From Bacilli bacterium (GTDB taxonomy: Bacteria > Bacillota_I > Bacilli_A > RF39 > UBA660), in assembly GCA_017527675.1 (NCBI GenBank), contig JAFXPU010000002.1:70400-134399 (forward strand): a DNA stretch of 64,000 nucleotides. Reading direction: 5' to 3'. Position numbers and translations under genes: made by a program. The notes beneath the pieces were generated by a model. That model did no database searches, was not told where the DNA came from, and was given only the letters and a program-made list of their open reading frames with translations. Each line of letters starts with the position of its first letter. Position 1 is the stretch's first letter. Shown piece after piece: positions 49,861 through 59,221 of this stretch.

Positions 49861-50074
49861 CTAACTAATTATATAGATTAATTCATTATTTGTCAACATT
49901 TTTTTTATGCACATTAATTTATTTGACATTTTTTTCTTTTTTTTAAATATTTTTATATACTTATACACATTTTTGTGCATAACTTTATTGTTTATAATAT
50001 TTTTTTAAAAATTATGCACATTTTGTTTTCTTTTTTTTTTATTTATTGTAAAATATTTATATAAAAAGGAAGTT
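49861..50074. other. oriC, part 1: DnaA-box cluster upstream of dnaA
   Basis: Four near-consensus DnaA boxes (TTATNCACA): 49905-49913 TTATGCACA (+), 49961-49969 TTATACACA (+), 49974-49982 TGTGCATAA (-), 50012-50020 TTATGCACA (+). Long A/T tracts lie between them and between the last box and the dnaA start, fit for unwinding. With the box downstream of dnaA this forms a bipartite origin of Bacillus type. Confidence 0.85.
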
Positions 50075-50080
50075 ATGTTT

Positions 50081-51433
50081 ATGAATCTAGATAATATATG
50101 GAATGAATTATTAAAAAAAATTGAACCAAAAATTAAAAATTATGCGTATGAAATATGGTTTTCTAATACAAAACTAATTAGTTTAGATGATAATATAGCT
50201 AAAGTATTAGTAACTTCCCCTATGCAGAAAAAAAATTTACAAACTTCCTATATAGATTTAATACAAGAAATATTTACTGAAATAACAGGATCAAATTTCA
50301 ATTTTAATTTTGTTTTAGATTATGAATTAGATAATAAGAAAAAAGTTAAAATTGTTGAAGAAGAGGGTTTACCTATTAATAATTTAAAAACAAATTTAGA
50401 CAGTCGATTTACTTTTGATAATTTCATTATTGGTAATGAAAATAAGTTTGCTGCTACTTCTGCACTTGCTGTTGCTGAACAACCAGGTAATATGTATAAT
50501 CCATTATTTATATATGGTAGTAGTGGATTAGGAAAAACACATTTAATGCATGCAATTGGAAATTACATAGTTGAAAATAGTAATAAAAAGGTATTATATA
50601 CACCTTGTGATAAATTTGTTAATGAATTTGTTGAAATGAGCCGCAAAAATAAGAATAATAATGATTTTGAAGTTGTTAAAGAATTTAAAAATAAATATAG
50701 AAATATTGATGTACTTATTATTGATGATATACATAATCTAGTAGGTTCAAATTATGCTCAACAAGAATTTTTTAATACCTTTAATGAGCTTAAAAATAAT
50801 AATAAACAAATTATTATGTCATCTGATAGATCACCTGACGATATAAAAAAATTAGAAGAAAGATTAAAAACAAGATTTAATGGTGGATTAACTACAAATA
50901 TTCAACCACCTGAATTTGAACTTCGAATGAATATTATAAATAAAAAATTAGAAAGTCAAAATCTTGTTAATAAATTTTCTGATGATGTTAAAGAATTCAT
51001 TGCAAGTAATAGTGTTGGTGATATAAGAAAAATTGAAGGTGCTATCACTAGAGTATATGCATATGCAGCTATAATGAATGGAGAAAAAATTAATTTAGAT
51101 TTAGCTAAGGAAGCTTTAAAGGATTTTTTTGTTAAGTCAATTGTATCTAAAAATAAAATTGATCAAGTAATTCAGTTAGTTGCTGATCATTATAGTATTT
51201 CACCAGATGATTTAAAAAGTAAAAAGAAAACTAATAATATAGCTATACCTAGACAAATAGCTATGTATATATGCCGTACTTATTTAGAAGAAAATTTAAT
51301 GAAAATAGGTATGGAATTTGGTGGTAAAAATCATACAACAGTTATGCATGCAGTTGAAAAAATAAAAAAAGAAATAAATAATAATGATGCATTAAATGTT
51401 GAAATACAAAAAATTATTAATAACATAAGATAA
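50081..51433 (+). CDS. dnaA: chromosomal replication initiator DnaA
   Basis: Initiator ATPase, 450 residues from this start. I prefer the ATG at 50081 because the AAGGAAG ribosome site (50066-50072) is 8 bases upstream of it, but only 2 bases from the in-frame ATG at 50075. Domain I: IWNELLKKIEPKIKNYAYEIWF. AAA+ domain: SSGLGKTHLMHA (Walker A), LIIDDIHNL (Walker B). Domain IV: GGKNHTTVMHAVEKI, the DnaA-box-binding signature. Flanked on both sides by DnaA boxes. Confidence 0.97.
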   Translation: MNLDNIWNELLKKIEPKIKNYAYEIWFSNTKLISLDDNIAKVLVTSPMQKKNLQTSYIDLIQEIFTEITGSNFNFNFVLDYELDNKKKVKIVEEEGLPINNLKTNLDSRFTFDNFIIGNENKFAATSALAVAEQPGNMYNPLFIYGSSGLGKTHLMHAIGNYIVENSNKKVLYTPCDKFVNEFVEMSRKNKNNNDFEVVKEFKNKYRNIDVLIIDDIHNLVGSNYAQQEFFNTFNELKNNNKQIIMSSDRSPDDIKKLEERLKTRFNGGLTTNIQPPEFELRMNIINKKLESQNLVNKFSDDVKEFIASNSVGDIRKIEGAITRVYAYAAIMNGEKINLDLAKEALKDFFVKSIVSKNKIDQVIQLVADHYSISPDDLKSKKKTNNIAIPRQIAMYICRTYLEENLMKIGMEFGGKNHTTVMHAVEKIKKEINNNDALNVEIQKIINNIR

Positions 51434-51572
51434 ATGTTTATTATCAATTTTTATAAACAAATTATAAACATCTATTTTACCCTTATTTTTAAACAAATAA
51501 TGAAGTTATTAACATTATGCACATCTATAATAAAAATAATATATATAAATAATAATAAAAGGAGAAAAAAAT
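51434..51572. other. oriC, part 2: dnaA-dnaN intergenic region
   Basis: Very AT-rich 139-bp gap with one good DnaA box (TTATGCACA, 51515-51523, +) and looser TTATAAACA-like sequences. In B. subtilis this gap contains the unwinding element. It also must hold the dnaN ribosome site (AAAGGAG, just before 51573). Confidence 0.65.
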
Positions 51573-52694
51573 ATGAAATTTCAAATTAATCAAAAAATAT
51601 TATTAGAACATTTAAATTACGTAATAAAAGGAGTATCTACTAAGAACTTAATACCAATTTTAAACTGTATTAAATTTGAATTAAATAAAGATGGATTATA
51701 TTTAATAAGTACAGATAATGAAATAGCTATCAAAACTTTTATAGAAAAAAAGGATATAGATAAAATAGATACATTAGGAGAAATAGTTATTTCAGGTAAA
51801 TATATATATGAAATAGTAAGAAAATTAGACAATACAATTATTAATTTTGAAGAATTAGATAATAATCAAATTTTAATAACTACTTCTTTTTCTTCATTTA
51901 AATTAAATTGTAATGATATAAAGGATTATCCTAATTTAGATTTAGAATTTATTAAAAATCCAATTATTATAAATCAAAAAACATTTAAAACAGCAGTTAA
52001 TCAAACTATATTTGCAACAAGTAGTCAAGAATCAAGACCAGTTTTAACAGGAATAAATTTAAAAATTAAAGATAATAAATTTCAATTTACTGCAACAGAT
52101 TCATATAGATTAGCTAGAAAAATAATTGAAATTGATAAAAGTATAAAAGAAAATATTGATATAATAGTTCCTTCAAAAAATTTAATTGAAGTAGTTAGAT
52201 TATTAAATAATGAAGATGAAAATATAGAAATTCATATTTTTAATAATAAAATTATTTTTAAATTTAATACTATTATTATAATGTCAAGATTAATTAGTGG
52301 TAATTATCCTGAAACTGATAAATTAATAACTAAAGATTTTGAATTAAGAATTAAAATAAATTTAAATGAATTATATAATGCAATAGATCGTGCTTCATTA
52401 TTAACAAATGAGGATGAAAAAAATATTATAAATTTTGAAAGTAATAAAAATGATGTTAGAGTTCATTCTAATATTCCAGAAATTGGTAATGTTGAAGAAA
52501 AATTAATTGTTAATAAAAATAATGATAAAGATATTAAAATATCATTCTCATCTAAATTTATGATGGATGCATTAAAAATATTTGATACAGATGAAGTTGA
52601 ATTAAAATTTAATGGTGAAATAAAACCAATTATTATTTGTGATCCTAATAATGATGATTTAATTCAATTAATAGTACCTATAAGAACATATTAA
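51573..52694 (+). CDS. dnaN: DNA polymerase III beta subunit (sliding clamp)
   Basis: Processivity clamp, 373 residues, three clamp folds. Seen: KFQINQKILLEHLNYVIKGVSTKN start, IPILNCIKFEL, SSQESRPVLTGINLKI in domain 2, TATDSYRLA, and the end PIIICDPNNDDLIQLIVPIRTY. Length is normal. It ends in an intrinsic terminator that cuts it off from comK. Confidence 0.97.
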   Translation: MKFQINQKILLEHLNYVIKGVSTKNLIPILNCIKFELNKDGLYLISTDNEIAIKTFIEKKDIDKIDTLGEIVISGKYIYEIVRKLDNTIINFEELDNNQILITTSFSSFKLNCNDIKDYPNLDLEFIKNPIIINQKTFKTAVNQTIFATSSQESRPVLTGINLKIKDNKFQFTATDSYRLARKIIEIDKSIKENIDIIVPSKNLIEVVRLLNNEDENIEIHIFNNKIIFKFNTIIIMSRLISGNYPETDKLITKDFELRIKINLNELYNAIDRASLLTNEDEKNIINFESNKNDVRVHSNIPEIGNVEEKLIVNKNNDKDIKISFSSKFMMDALKIFDTDEVELKFNGEIKPIIICDPNNDDLIQLIVPIRTY

Positions 52695-52711
52695 AAAATG
52701 TTCTTTTTTTT
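52682..52711 (+). terminator. intrinsic terminator of dnaN
   Basis: AAGAACAT (52682-52689) pairs with ATGTTCTT (52698-52705) and is followed by T8. It overlaps the dnaN stop codon, ending the dnaA-dnaN unit. Confidence 0.85.
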
Positions 52712-52791
52712 TATATTATGATAAATTTTGACATTTTAATGTGATATAAATTAATTATTCAATATTTAAATTGAATTAGGGGGAGATTAAA

Positions 52792-53244
52792 ATGCTAAAA
52801 GAATATGAAATAAATAGTGGAACTATTGCAATAGTTCCTGTTGATAAAAATATATCAAAAATATATGAAGATGAAGTTGAATATATGGTATCAAAAAGTA
52901 CTAATAAAATAATTGAGGAAAATTGTAAATTTTATGGTAGTTCTTATAAAGGTAGATGTGATGGTACAAAATATTTAACTGGTATTAAAAGTAAATATCC
53001 TATTATAATAGAGGAAAGTAGAAATTTAATTTTTTTTCCAACATCATCTATAAGAAGTAATGATAATATTTGGATTTCTTTAAATAAAATTAAATCATAT
53101 AATAAAAATAAATTAGGTACTAAAATAATATTTAATAATAATAAAAAAATTGATTTAAATATATCAATTTATTCATTGGAAAATCAATATTGTCGTGCTA
53201 ATTTATTAAAAGCTAAATTATATGATAAAAAAAATAATAAATAA
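52792..53244 (+). CDS. comK: ComK family competence transcription factor
   Basis: A 150-residue DNA-binding regulator matching B. subtilis ComK along residues about 10-165 of that protein: YEINSGTIAIVPV start, CKFYGSSYKGR, GTKYLTGIKSKYPIII, IFFPTSSIRSNDNIWISL, KIIFNNNKKIDLNISIYSLENQY. ComK switches on DNA-uptake and recombination genes. The C-terminal tail of the Bacillus protein (192 residues), with the MecA-binding FMLYP region, is missing, so MecA/ClpCP turnover may not apply. A strong GGGGGAG ribosome site precedes it. It is alone between two terminators, in the dnaN-recF gap where most Bacilli have yaaA/rlbA. It has no competence genes next to it. Confidence 0.9.
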   Translation: MLKEYEINSGTIAIVPVDKNISKIYEDEVEYMVSKSTNKIIEENCKFYGSSYKGRCDGTKYLTGIKSKYPIIIEESRNLIFFPTSSIRSNDNIWISLNKIKSYNKNKLGTKIIFNNNKKIDLNISIYSLENQYCRANLLKAKLYDKKNNK

Positions 53245-53265
53245 TTAAATATTTATTATTTTTTT
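53231..53265 (+). terminator. intrinsic terminator of comK
   Basis: Perfect 13-bp stem AAAATAATAAATA (53231-53243) / TATTTATTATTTT (53250-53262), loop of 6, followed by T-rich run; it overlaps the comK stop codon. Confidence 0.8.
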
Positions 53266-53286
53266 ATTTTTTTAGGTTATTTTTTA

Positions 53287-53295
53287 TGATATAAT
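53287..53295 (+). promoter_or_regulatory. extended -10 promoter for recF
   Basis: TGATATAAT: a perfect -10 (TATAAT, 53290-53295) with TG one base upstream, 77 bp before recF. No clear -35. It fits the position just after the comK terminator. Confidence 0.5.
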
Positions 53296-53371
53296 ATAGA
53301 TGTGTGTAGGAGTATTAGAAAACCATAAATTTTAAAAAAAAGGCTTAAAATTAAAAAAATGAGGTAATTAT

Positions 53372-54502
53372 ATGATTTTAAAACAAATTAATTTAGTTAA
53401 TTTTCGCAACTATGAAAAATTAAAATTAAAATTTAATAAAGGTATTAATATTTTATATGGTTCAAATGCTCAAGGTAAAACTAATTTGTTAGAAAGTATC
53501 TATTTTTTAGGTTTAACCAAATCACATCGTCCAATTATTGATAATAATTTAATTATGAATGGTAAAACAACCAGTAATATTGAAGGAATTATTAATAACG
53601 GTAAATTAGATAAAAAATTAAATATTAATTTTGATTCTAATAATAAAAAATTATTTATAGATAATAATCAAATAAAAAAAGTAAGTGATTATATATCAAA
53701 TTTAAATATTATTATTTTTTGTCCAGATGATCTTGAATTAATAAAATTATCTCCACAAGTTAGAAGAAAATATTTAAATATGGAATTATCTCAATTATAT
53801 AGTAATTATTATATTGTATTAAATGAATATACAAAATTACTTAAAATTAGAAATAATTATTTAAAAAAATATAATAAACATGAACCAGTTGATGATAATT
53901 ATTTTGATATTTTAACAAATTATTTAGTTGATAAAGCTATTTTAATATATAAAATGAGATATAAATTTATCAATAAAATAAATGATTATTGTGAAAATAT
54001 TTATAAAAATATTATGAATATAGATAATTTTAAAATAATATATAAACCAAATATTAATGATTTAAATATTTTTGATGAAAATATTAAAAATAATTTATTA
54101 AATATTTTTAATAAAAATAAAGACATGGATATTAAATTATGTTGTACATTAATTGGACCACATAAAGATGATTTTGAATTTTATTTAAATGATAAAAATT
54201 TAAAACTATATGGATCACAGGGTCAACAAAGAGCAGCGGTTTTAACATTAAAATTATCTGAAATAGAATTATTTAAAAAATATAAGGAAAATACACCTAT
54301 ACTTTTATTAGATGATATTTTTAGTGAGTTAGATGATAATAAAAAAAATAATCTATTAAAATATATTGTTAAAGATATTCAAACAATTATTACAACAACT
54401 GATTTAAATAATTTAGATAATAAATTAATAAAAAAATCAAAGATTTATAAAATTGAACAAGGTAAAGTAGAAAAAATCAAAGAGGTGAAAATAAATGAGT
54501 GA
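53372..54502 (+). CDS. recF: DNA replication and repair protein RecF
   Basis: SMC-like ATPase that helps load RecA at gaps, 376 residues. Seen: [12 protein letters not shown], Walker [14 protein letters not shown] (about 31-43), signature [19 protein letters not shown] and Walker [12 protein letters not shown]. It overlaps gyrB by eight bases; the dnaN-(insert)-recF-gyrB order is kept. Confidence 0.97.
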   Translation: MILKQINLVNFRNYEKLKLKFNKGINILYGSNAQGKTNLLESIYFLGLTKSHRPIIDNNLIMNGKTTSNIEGIINNGKLDKKLNINFDSNNKKLFIDNNQIKKVSDYISNLNIIIFCPDDLELIKLSPQVRRKYLNMELSQLYSNYYIVLNEYTKLLKIRNNYLKKYNKHEPVDDNYFDILTNYLVDKAILIYKMRYKFINKINDYCENIYKNIMNIDNFKIIYKPNINDLNIFDENIKNNLLNIFNKNKDMDIKLCCTLIGPHKDDFEFYLNDKNLKLYGSQGQQRAAVLTLKLSEIELFKKYKENTPILLLDDIFSELDDNKKNNLLKYIVKDIQTIITTTDLNNLDNKLIKKSKIYKIEQGKVEKIKEVKINE

Positions 54503-56414
54503 ACATTATAATGAATCAGATATTCAAGTATTGGAAGGATTAGAAGCTGTACGTAAAAGACCAGGTATGTATATTGGTACAACTGATGTTAAAGGTCTTC
54601 ATCATTTAGTATGGGAAATAGTTGATAATGCTATTGATGAAGCTTTAGCCGGATACTGTAAAAATATTGAAATAATTATTAATAAAGATAATTCTATTAC
54701 AGTTAAAGATGATGGTCGTGGTATTCCAGTTGGTATACATGCCAAGACTGGTTTATCAACAGTTGAAACTGTATATACTGTATTACACGCTGGTGGTAAA
54801 TTTGGTGGTGGCGGATATAAAGTATCTGGAGGTCTACATGGTGTAGGTGCTTCTGTTGTAAACGCCCTATCAAAATTTGTTACTGTAACAGTATATAAAG
54901 AAGGAAAAATATATGAAGCTAAATTTGTTGATGGTGGTAAAATTGATAAACATTTAACTGTTGTTGGTGAATGTAGTAAAGATAGAAGTGGAACAACTGT
55001 TACATTTAAACCAGATCCAGATATATTTGATACAGATATATATGATTATGATACTTTAAAAGTAAGAACAAGAGAATTAGCATTTTTAAATAAGGGTTTA
55101 TCATTAACACTACGTGATGATAGAGATGACGAAGATACCACTGGTGAAAAATTTATGTATGAAGGTGGTATCAGTGAATATGTTAAATTTATTAATAAGT
55201 CTAAAACACCTATTCATGAAGATATTATTCATTTAGAAGGTGAAGAAGATGGCGTTATTTTTGAAGTAGCTATGCAATATAATGATGGTTACAATGATAA
55301 CATTTATTCATTTGTTAATAATATTAATACTCATGATGGTGGTACTCATGAAGAAGGTGTAAGAAGAGCTTTAACAAGAGTTATTAACAATTATGCCCGT
55401 AAAAATAATATTTTAAAAGAAAAAGATGAGTCTTTAACTGGTGATGATGTTAAAGAAGGTTTAACAATGATTATTTCATGTAAGCATCCTAATCCACAAT
55501 TTGAAGGACAAACAAAAGGTAGACTTGGAAATTCAGAGGTAAGAAAGTTAGCTGATAGTGTATTTTCACAAGGATTTGAAAGATTTTTAATGGAAAATCC
55601 ACAAGAAGCAAGATTAATTATTGAAAAATCTATTTCAGCTTGTCGTGCAAGAAATGCTGCAAAAAGGGCAAGAGAAGCATCACGCAAGAGTGACTTATCA
55701 ATTGGTTCATTCTTTGGTAAACTAACTGATTGTAAAAGTAAAGATCCTAGTATATCTGAAATATTTATAGTCGAGGGAGATTCAGCTGGTGGTTCAGCTA
55801 AAAAAGGTCGTGATTCAATGACACAAGCCATTCTTCCTTTAAGAGGTAAAATATTAAATGTTGAAAAAGCTAGATTAGATAAAGCATTAGGTAATGAAGA
55901 AATTAGGACAATAATAACTGCATTTGGTACGGGAATTGGAAATGAATTTGATTTAGAAAAATTAAGATATAATAAAATAATAATCATGACCGATGCCGAT
56001 GTTGATGGTTCGCATATTCGTGTATTATTATTAACATTATTTTATAGATTCTTTAGACCTATAGTTGAGGCAGGTCATATTTATGCTGCCCAGCCACCAC
56101 TATTTAAAATTCAAGTTGGTAAAACAAGAAAATATGTTCTTGATGAAAAAGAAAAGGAAGATTATTTAAACTCACTTTCAGACGGAGTAAGAGATAAAGT
56201 TGTTATTTCCCGTATGAAAGGTCTTGGTGAAATGGATGCTGAAGAATTAAATGAAACTACAATGGATATTAATAAAAGAGTATTAAGAAAAATAACAGTA
56301 GATGATTGTGTTGCAGCTGATGCAATGTTTAATAAATTAATGGGTGAAGAAGTAGAACCTAGACGAGCATTTATTGAAGAAAATGCTATATATGTTCAAA
56401 ATTTGGATATTTAG
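54495..56414 (+). CDS. gyrB: DNA gyrase subunit B
   Basis: ATPase half of gyrase, 639 residues. GHKL ATP-binding domain ([35 protein letters not shown]), transducer domain, TOPRIM motifs [16 protein letters not shown] and [12 protein letters not shown], and the C-terminal PLFKIQVGK...RRAFIEENA. Length is normal and the frame is intact. Confidence 0.98.
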   Translation: MSEHYNESDIQVLEGLEAVRKRPGMYIGTTDVKGLHHLVWEIVDNAIDEALAGYCKNIEIIINKDNSITVKDDGRGIPVGIHAKTGLSTVETVYTVLHAGGKFGGGGYKVSGGLHGVGASVVNALSKFVTVTVYKEGKIYEAKFVDGGKIDKHLTVVGECSKDRSGTTVTFKPDPDIFDTDIYDYDTLKVRTRELAFLNKGLSLTLRDDRDDEDTTGEKFMYEGGISEYVKFINKSKTPIHEDIIHLEGEEDGVIFEVAMQYNDGYNDNIYSFVNNINTHDGGTHEEGVRRALTRVINNYARKNNILKEKDESLTGDDVKEGLTMIISCKHPNPQFEGQTKGRLGNSEVRKLADSVFSQGFERFLMENPQEARLIIEKSISACRARNAAKRAREASRKSDLSIGSFFGKLTDCKSKDPSISEIFIVEGDSAGGSAKKGRDSMTQAILPLRGKILNVEKARLDKALGNEEIRTIITAFGTGIGNEFDLEKLRYNKIIIMTDADVDGSHIRVLLLTLFYRFFRPIVEAGHIYAAQPPLFKIQVGKTRKYVLDEKEKEDYLNSLSDGVRDKVVISRMKGLGEMDAEELNETTMDINKRVLRKITVDDCVAADAMFNKLMGEEVEPRRAFIEENAIYVQNLDI

Positions 56415-56426
56415 GAGGTGTAAGTT

Positions 56427-57773
56427 ATGGATAATGAAGAAAAAATAAATGAAGAAGAAGTAAAAGAAGAATTAGCTGAAGAAGTAGTTGATTACGGTGG
56501 AACATTTCATGAAAGAGATAGCCATAACGTTAATGATATTGTAAAAGAAATATCATCATCTTTCCTAGATTATTCAATGAGTGTTATTACATCACGTGCT
56601 ATTCCAGATTTAAGAGATGGTTTAAAACCAGTACATCGTCGTATTTTATGGTCAATGTATGAAGAAGGAAATACTCCTGATAAACCACATAAAAAATCAG
56701 CAACAACTGTTGGTTATGTTATGGGACATTATCATCCACATGGCGATTCATCTATTTATGATGCAATGGTTAGACTTGCTCAAGATTTCAACCAAAGATA
56801 TATGTTAGTAGATGGCCATGGAAACTTTGGTAACATTGAAGGTGATGGCGCTGCTGCATATCGTTATACAGAAGCAAGACTTTCTAAAATTTCTCTAGAA
56901 ATGTTAAGAGATATAAATAAAGATACAGTAAATATGATGCCTAACTTTGATGAAACATGTAATGAACCATCAGTTTTACCATCAAGATATCCTAATATTT
57001 TGGTAAATGGATCAATGGGTATAGCTGTTGGTATGGCTACAAATATTCCACCTCACAATTTAGGTGAAGTAATAGATGGATGTATTGCATATATTGATAA
57101 CCCTAAAATAGATACTATGGGTTTAATGCAATATATAAAAGGCCCTGATTTTCCTACTGGTGGTATTATTTTAGGTAATTCAGGTATTAAAAAAGCATAT
57201 GATACAGGACGTGGAAGTATTACTATTAGAAGTAGGGCTGTTATTGAAGAAAATGGAAATCATAATCAAATTGTAATTACCGAAGTTCCATATGGCGTAA
57301 ATACTTTAGAATTAAAAAATAAAGTTGCAGAGTTAGTTCATAATAAAACAATAGAAGGTATTACAGATTATCATACGGATTTAAAAGATGGAGTAAAAAT
57401 TACAATTACTCTTAAAAAAGATGCTAATGCGCAAGTAGTACTTAATAATTTATATAAACATACTAATTTTCAAATTAATTATGGAATAATTTTCTTAGTA
57501 ATAGATAATGGTACTCCAAAAACACTTTGTTTAAAAGATATTATTTCTAAATATATTGATCATCAAAAGGAAGTTATTATTCGTAGATGTAAATTTGATT
57601 TAGATAAAGCAGAAAAACGAGTACATATATTAGAAGGATTAAAAATTGCCTTAGATCATTTAGATGAAGTTATTAAATTAATTAGAAATTCTAAAACTGA
57701 CGTTGAAGCAAAAGAAGGTTTAATTAATAAATTTGGATATCTATTGCCCAAGCTGAAGCAATTCTTGAAATGA
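56427..57773 (+). CDS. gyrA: DNA gyrase subunit A, N-terminal part (frame broken near 57738)
   Basis: Breakage-reunion domain of gyrase A, 448 residues as read. Catalytic Tyr147 lies in AAAYRYTEARL; other GyrA blocks are SVITSRAIPDLRDGLKPVHRRIL and YHPHGDSSIYDAMVRLAQDFNQRYMLVDGHGNFG. An acidic N-terminal extension of about 27 residues precedes the usual start. The frame goes wrong at 57735-57741: after LINKFG the expected LSIAQAEAILEMKLRRL is found in another frame, starting with TCTATTGCC. Adding one T (GGATTATCT instead of GGATATCT) restores it. The 12 bp gap to gyrB shows one operon. Confidence 0.93.
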   Translation: MDNEEKINEEEVKEELAEEVVDYGGTFHERDSHNVNDIVKEISSSFLDYSMSVITSRAIPDLRDGLKPVHRRILWSMYEEGNTPDKPHKKSATTVGYVMGHYHPHGDSSIYDAMVRLAQDFNQRYMLVDGHGNFGNIEGDGAAAYRYTEARLSKISLEMLRDINKDTVNMMPNFDETCNEPSVLPSRYPNILVNGSMGIAVGMATNIPPHNLGEVIDGCIAYIDNPKIDTMGLMQYIKGPDFPTGGIILGNSGIKKAYDTGRGSITIRSRAVIEENGNHNQIVITEVPYGVNTLELKNKVAELVHNKTIEGITDYHTDLKDGVKITITLKKDANAQVVLNNLYKHTNFQINYGIIFLVIDNGTPKTLCLKDIISKYIDHQKEVIIRRCKFDLDKAEKRVHILEGLKIALDHLDEVIKLIRNSKTDVEAKEGLINKFGYLLPKLKQFLK

Positions 57774-58972
57774 AATTAAGAAGATTAACTGGTTTGGAAA
57801 GAGATAAAATTGAAAATGAATTAAAAGAGTTACTTGATAGAATTGCTGAATTAAAATCAATTTTAGCAAGTGAAGAAAAAGTATTACAAATTATTAAAGA
57901 TGAATTAAAAGAAATTAAGGATAAATATAGTGATGAAAGACGTACTTCAATTGATTTAACAGCAATAGATTATATTGAAGATGAATCTTTAATTCCAGTA
58001 GAAAATATATTATTAACATTAACACATAATGGTTATGTTAAACGTTTAACTAGTGATACTTACAGGACTCAAAATAGAGGTGGTGTAGGTATTAAAGGTA
58101 TGACAACAAATGAAGAAGATTTTGCTGAATATATGCTAAATTTAACAAGTCACGATTATGTATTATTCTTCTCAAATAAAGGTAAGGTATATCGTGTTAA
58201 AGGATATGAAATACCAGAATTTTCACGACAATCTAAGGGTTTACCAATAATAAATTTATTACCTCTTGAAAAAGAAGAAAAAATTACTTCTATGTTAAAA
58301 GTAGAAAAAGAAGAAAAAAATAAATATATTGTATTTGGTACACAAACTGGTTTAATAAAGAAAACAAATATAGAAGAATTTGATAGTATTCGTGCAAATG
58401 GTAAAATTGCAATTACATTAAAAGAAAATGATCAATTAATTAGTGTTAAAAAATCATCTGGTGAAGATGAAATATTAATGGCTTCATCAAATGGAAGAAT
58501 GATTAGATTTAATGAGAATGAATTAAGACCATTGGGAAGAACTGCATCTGGAGTTAAGGGATTAGATGTTTCTGGTGGTATTTGCGTTGGTATGGAAGTA
58601 TCAACTAAAAATAGTGATATTCTTGTAGTAACAGAAAATGGATATGGTAAGAAAACTAAAATAGATGAATATAGATTAACACATCGTGGAAGTAAAGGTG
58701 TTAAAGCACTTAATATTACATCAAAAAATGGAAATATTGTTACATTCAAGATAATTGATGAAGAAGCTGATTTATTAATTATTACAAATAGTGGAATTGT
58801 TATTAGATTACCTCTTGAACAAGTATCTACAACTGGACGTGTTGCTCAAGGTGTTAAATTGATTAATTTAAAAGATGATCAAAAATTAAGTACAGTTGCT
58901 ATCATTAATAAAGAAGATGAAAATGATAGTGACTCCCCTACTGATGAATCAGTCATTGAAAAAGAAGATTAA
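57770..58972 (+). CDS. gyrA: DNA gyrase subunit A, C-terminal part
   Basis: 400 residues in the second frame, continuing gyrA: MKLRRLTGLERDKIENELKEL (end of the coiled-coil arm), then six beta-pinwheel blades (about 70-370). The GyrA box that wraps DNA is degenerate: QNRGGVGIKG instead of Q(R/K)RGG(R/K)G. The end is an acidic tail (EDENDSDSPTDESVIEKED). The ATG at 57770 is an internal Met of the intact gene, without a ribosome site, so this is not an independent gene. Read with the preceding part, gyrA spans 56427-58972. Confidence 0.93.
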   Translation: MKLRRLTGLERDKIENELKELLDRIAELKSILASEEKVLQIIKDELKEIKDKYSDERRTSIDLTAIDYIEDESLIPVENILLTLTHNGYVKRLTSDTYRTQNRGGVGIKGMTTNEEDFAEYMLNLTSHDYVLFFSNKGKVYRVKGYEIPEFSRQSKGLPIINLLPLEKEEKITSMLKVEKEEKNKYIVFGTQTGLIKKTNIEEFDSIRANGKIAITLKENDQLISVKKSSGEDEILMASSNGRMIRFNENELRPLGRTASGVKGLDVSGGICVGMEVSTKNSDILVVTENGYGKKTKIDEYRLTHRGSKGVKALNITSKNGNIVTFKIIDEEADLLIITNSGIVIRLPLEQVSTTGRVAQGVKLINLKDDQKLSTVAIINKEDENDSDSPTDESVIEKED

Positions 58973-58987
58973 TTTAATCTTCTTTTT
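58959..58987 (+). terminator. intrinsic terminator of gyrA
   Basis: AAAAAGAAGATT (58959-58970) pairs with AATCTTCTTTTT (58976-58987); it includes the stop codon and immediately precedes the first parS-like site. Confidence 0.75.
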
Positions 58988-58988
58988 A

Positions 58989-59004
58989 TGTTTCACGTGA
59001 AACC
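58989..59004. promoter_or_regulatory. parS-like site 1
   Basis: TGTTTCACGTGAAACC: 15 of 16 positions fit the perfect palindrome TGTTTCACGTGAAACA, the Firmicutes ParB/Spo0J binding site. Confidence 0.9.
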
Positions 59005-59024
59005 ATAATATAAGAATAAAATAA

Positions 59025-59040
59025 TGTTTCACGTGAAACA
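59025..59040. promoter_or_regulatory. parS site 2
   Basis: TGTTTCACGTGAAACA, a perfect 16-bp palindrome; it touches the -35 box of the SRP RNA promoter. Confidence 0.95.
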
Positions 59041-59069
59041 TTGCAAAAATATAGAAAATATTATATATT
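59041..59069 (+). promoter_or_regulatory. sigma-A-type promoter for SRP RNA
   Basis: -35 TTGCAA (59041-59046), 17-bp spacer, -10 TATATT (59064-59069). The predicted RNA start at G59076 is 7 bp after the -10 box. Confidence 0.7.
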
Positions 59070-59075
59070 ATATAT

Positions 59076-59146
59076 GCACAACATTTATACTCGAACCAGG
59101 TCAGAGAAGGAATTCAGCAGCCTTAAGAGTTCCTAAATGTGTGTGC
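59076..59146 (+). ncRNA. ffs: small signal recognition particle RNA (4.5S/scRNA-like)
   Basis: About 71-nt RNA of SRP domain IV type: apical part CAGA-GAA-GGAA-TTC-AGCAG, i.e. GGAA tetraloop closed by GAA/TTC and the conserved asymmetric loop CAGR/AGCAG that binds Ffh. The flanks pair (GCACA with TGTGC; CATTTA with TAAATG; ACTC with GAGT) and the RNA ends in a T7 run (59147-59153). The context tadA-scr-dnaX-yaaK-recR is that of B. subtilis scr, although here the RNA precedes tadA. It lacks an Alu domain, unlike the 270-nt Bacillus RNA. Confidence 0.9.
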
Positions 59147-59167
59147 TTTTTTTATATTTAAATTTTA

Positions 59168-59183
59168 TGTTCCACGTGAAACA
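59168..59183. promoter_or_regulatory. parS site 3
   Basis: TGTTCCACGTGAAACA, identical to the B. subtilis parS consensus. Confidence 0.95.
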
Positions 59184-59221
59184 TAAAAAATTGTTTTATA
59201 TGGAATATAAAATAGAAAAGT

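Noticed and set aside
52695-52707. AAAA-N5-TTTT, a single ComK-box-like match just upstream of comK
   Set aside because: It lies within the dnaN terminator stem, a second box at the proper spacing is not seen, and such matches are frequent in AT-rich DNA.
52728-52756. TTGACA with a possible -10 as the comK promoter
   Set aside because: The -35 is perfect, but no -10 at 16-18 bp matches more than four of six bases, so I did not list it as a feature.
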